From positions 1 to 32,639 of the forward strand of contig JAGIAQ010000031.1 of NCBI GenBank assembly GCA_017744795.1: a stretch of DNA of 32,639 nt. Reading direction: 5' to 3'. The position numbers were made by a program, and so were the translations under genes. Of the stretch, positions 31,346-32,639 are shown piece after piece (the first letter of the stretch is position 1; each line of letters starts with the position of its first letter). The notes below the pieces were generated by a model. It was given only the letters and a program-made list of their open reading frames with translations. It ran no database searches and had not been told where the DNA came from. The DNA is from Niabella sp. GTDB taxonomy: Bacteria; Bacteroidota; Bacteroidia; Chitinophagales; Chitinophagaceae.

Positions 31346-32540
31346 TACTATGTATTTTATCGGCCAGGTCCGTAATGGCAGTTACCAGTCGGTCCCAGCT
31401 GTATTTTTGTTTTTCGGTGCGAAGATGGGGAATAAAATGATCGGCCCCCAATCGGAAAAATTCTTTAATGGCGGCTGCAATGGCCGCAGGTTCCGGTTCC
31501 GCCACCAGGCCGCTTTTGCCATGCGGCACCAGGGAAGGTAGGCCCCCAACATTAGTGACCACCATCGGCTTTTCAAAATAATAGGCCAACGGCGTTACGC
31601 CGCTCTGGGTGGCATTTTTATAGGGTTGTACCAGCAGATCGGCTGCGCATAAATAATAGCGCACCTCACTATCGGGTATAAAATCCGTTTTTAAGATCAC
31701 CTGGTCGCGGATGTTCAGTTGGTCGATCAGCTCCTGGTAGGCCGCCGCATCTTCATAAAACTCACCGGCGATCAATAATTTAATTTCTAATTTCTGATTT
31801 CTGATTTCTGATTTCTGGCCTTCGTCGTCTGATGTTTGACGTCTGACGTCTGATGTTTCACGTTCAAGACTGGCAAACGCTTTGAGCAATAAATCAAGTC
31901 CTTTATATTTTCGTATAAATCCAAAAAATAAAATGATCTTTTCATCCGATGGCAGGCTCAAGTGCGCGCGGGCTGCTTCTTTTGATACGGCCGTTCCAAA
32001 GGTATCATAGACCGGATGATGCACCAGCACCGCGGGTTTGCTGGTAAAGGTCCGCAGATCGCTTAACACTTTTTCACTCATCGTAATAAAAGCATCGCAG
32101 GCCTTTGCAAAATAGCGGGTGAAGGGTTTATCGCCCGGTCTTTTTTCATGCGGGAGTATATTGTCTGCAATGCAAACGATCTTTGTTTTTTTGTTTTTTC
32201 GGATGCGCCGAAGGATGGTTCCCAATGCGGGACCCATAAAGGGCAGCCAGTAACGCACCACCACAATATCCGGAGCTTCTCCGGCAATGGCATTGCCGGT
32301 TTTGATCCAGTTCAGCGGGTTGATCGAATTGATCCGGGTATGGATAAGAATATTCTCAGGTGCGGGCTCATCCGTAAATTGTGATTTGCCGGGAAACAGG
32401 AACGATGGGTATTGCAGGGAGAAGGACCAGATCGAACAGGTATGCCCCATATCCTGGAAGGCTTTCGCCAGCCGGTGGTCAAATGTTGCCAGTCCTCCGC
32501 GAAGCGGGTGCGCCGGTCCTATAATAACGATTTTTGCCAT
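31329..32540 (-). CDS. GT4-type glycosyltransferase
   Basis: The start at 32540 gives MAKIVIIGPAHPLRGGLATF; the 32552 ATG adds only MRLR. This GT-B fold enzyme of about 403 residues has a Gly-rich acceptor loop near 13-17, the donor-site segment FFGFIRKYKGLDLLLKAF (about 205-222) and the late VQPYKNATQSGVTPLAYYFEKP motif with the donor-binding acidic region. It probably adds a sugar, possibly heptose given its neighbours, to a surface polysaccharide. Between the KAFASL and LLIAGEF segments it carries about 28 extra residues encoded by two 7-bp repeat tracts (31783-31867). It overlaps hddA. Confidence 0.9.
   Translation of the reverse strand: MAKIVIIGPAHPLRGGLATFDHRLAKAFQDMGHTCSIWSFSLQYPSFLFPGKSQFTDEPAPENILIHTRINSINPLNWIKTGNAIAGEAPDIVVVRYWLPFMGPALGTILRRIRKNKKTKIVCIADNILPHEKRPGDKPFTRYFAKACDAFITMSEKVLSDLRTFTSKPAVLVHHPVYDTFGTAVSKEAARAHLSLPSDEKIILFFGFIRKYKGLDLLLKAFASLERETSDVRRQTSDDEGQKSEIRNQKLEIKLLIAGEFYEDAAAYQELIDQLNIRDQVILKTDFIPDSEVRYYLCAADLLVQPYKNATQSGVTPLAYYFEKPMVVTNVGGLPSLVPHGKSGLVAEPEPAAIAAAIKEFFRLGADHFIPHLRTEKQKYSWDRLVTAITDLADKIHSNDPQK
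31783..31867 (+). repeat. Two adjacent 7-bp tandem repeats inside the glycosyltransferase gene
   Basis: 31783-31817 holds five units (ATTTCTA, then ATTTCTG four times). 31826-31867 holds six units (CGTCTGA, TGTTTGA, CGTCTGA, CGTCTGA, TGTTTCA, CGTTCAA). The reading frame is preserved; on the coding strand they give RETSDVRRQTSDDE and GQKSEIRNQKLEIK. The first family is shared with the Rhs gene, the second with the tract at 29473. Confidence 0.8.
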
Positions 32541-32566
32541 GCGTAGCCGCAAAGATAAGCGCGGCG

Positions 32567-32639
32567 TTAGTTTATCCCCCTTTTTTCTTCTACCAGATAG
32601 GCATTGCGCCCGGGGGCGTTACGGGAGATGAGCTCGCCT
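32567..32639 (-). CDS. C-terminal end of an upstream gene, cut by window
   Basis: The minus strand is open from the window edge to a TAA at 32567-32569, giving 23 residues that end RNAYLVEEKRGIN. The stop lies 26 bases before the glycosyltransferase ATG, as in a tight operon. Too little is present to name it; neighbouring surface-glycan genes make a glycan-related protein plausible. Confidence 0.5.
   Translation of the reverse strand, partial: GELISRNAPGRNAYLVEEKRGIN

Noticed and set aside
14606-31867. CRISPR array suspected from short regular repeats
   Set aside because: Units are 7 bases with no spacers, and no Cas genes are present.

Overview
The window looks like a chromosomal segment of a Bacteroidota bacterium, most likely a Chitinophagaceae-like member; the family is a guess from gene style. 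Support comes from LytS-type kinases paired with a LytTR regulator, many lipoproteins with the SCKK-type lipobox, a tRNA without an encoded CCA, weak ribosome binding sites and promoters of the TAnnTTTG type. No genes for replication, phage structure or plasmid transfer are seen.

Layout. 1-1478 is the end of an AT-rich accessory island: an E1/ThiF-like adenylyltransferase cut by the window edge and an overlapping DUF6527-type zinc protein. The island abuts the 3' end of tRNA-Leu(CAA), a classic integration site. 1563-5149 holds a large SPFH/flotillin-like protein, a candidate 23-residue peptide gene and an alanine dehydrogenase/saccharopine dehydrogenase-like enzyme. 5252-8757 (minus) is a lipoprotein cluster: two tandem PKD plus TolB-type propeller paralogues, a tiny lipoprotein leader ORF and a small lipoprotein. 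8973-12091 (plus) is a signalling operon: a LytS-type kinase, a second kinase that has lost its phosphoacceptor His and other ATP-domain motifs, and a LytTR response regulator. 12219-20609 (minus) is a type VI secretion effector island: VgrG, an unrecognised 459-residue protein (candidate adaptor), a 1441-residue PAAR-like/Rhs toxin with a nuclease-like tip, a putative immunity gene, then a broken Rhs tip with an orphan immunity-like gene. 21203-23257 is an M13 metallopeptidase lipoprotein. 23388-24908 (minus) is an alkylation repair pair (AraC-Ogt fusion and AlkB-like). 25060-27184 (minus) is DinB-like protein, ABC permease and ABC ATPase, with a TrmN6-like tRNA methyltransferase diverging at 27277. 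28177-32639 (minus) makes GDP-D-glycero-alpha-D-manno-heptose (HddA, GmhA and an HddC-GmhB fusion) beside a glycosyltransferase, presumably for a surface glycan.

The least expected signal is not a gene. Short tracts with a 7-bp period recur at about seven places on both strands, between genes and also in frame inside the Rhs and glycosyltransferase genes. A GC-rich palindromic element is likewise embedded in frame in the LytS kinase and in the Rhs gene. These look like dispersed repeat families that spread through the genome and are tolerated in protein loops.
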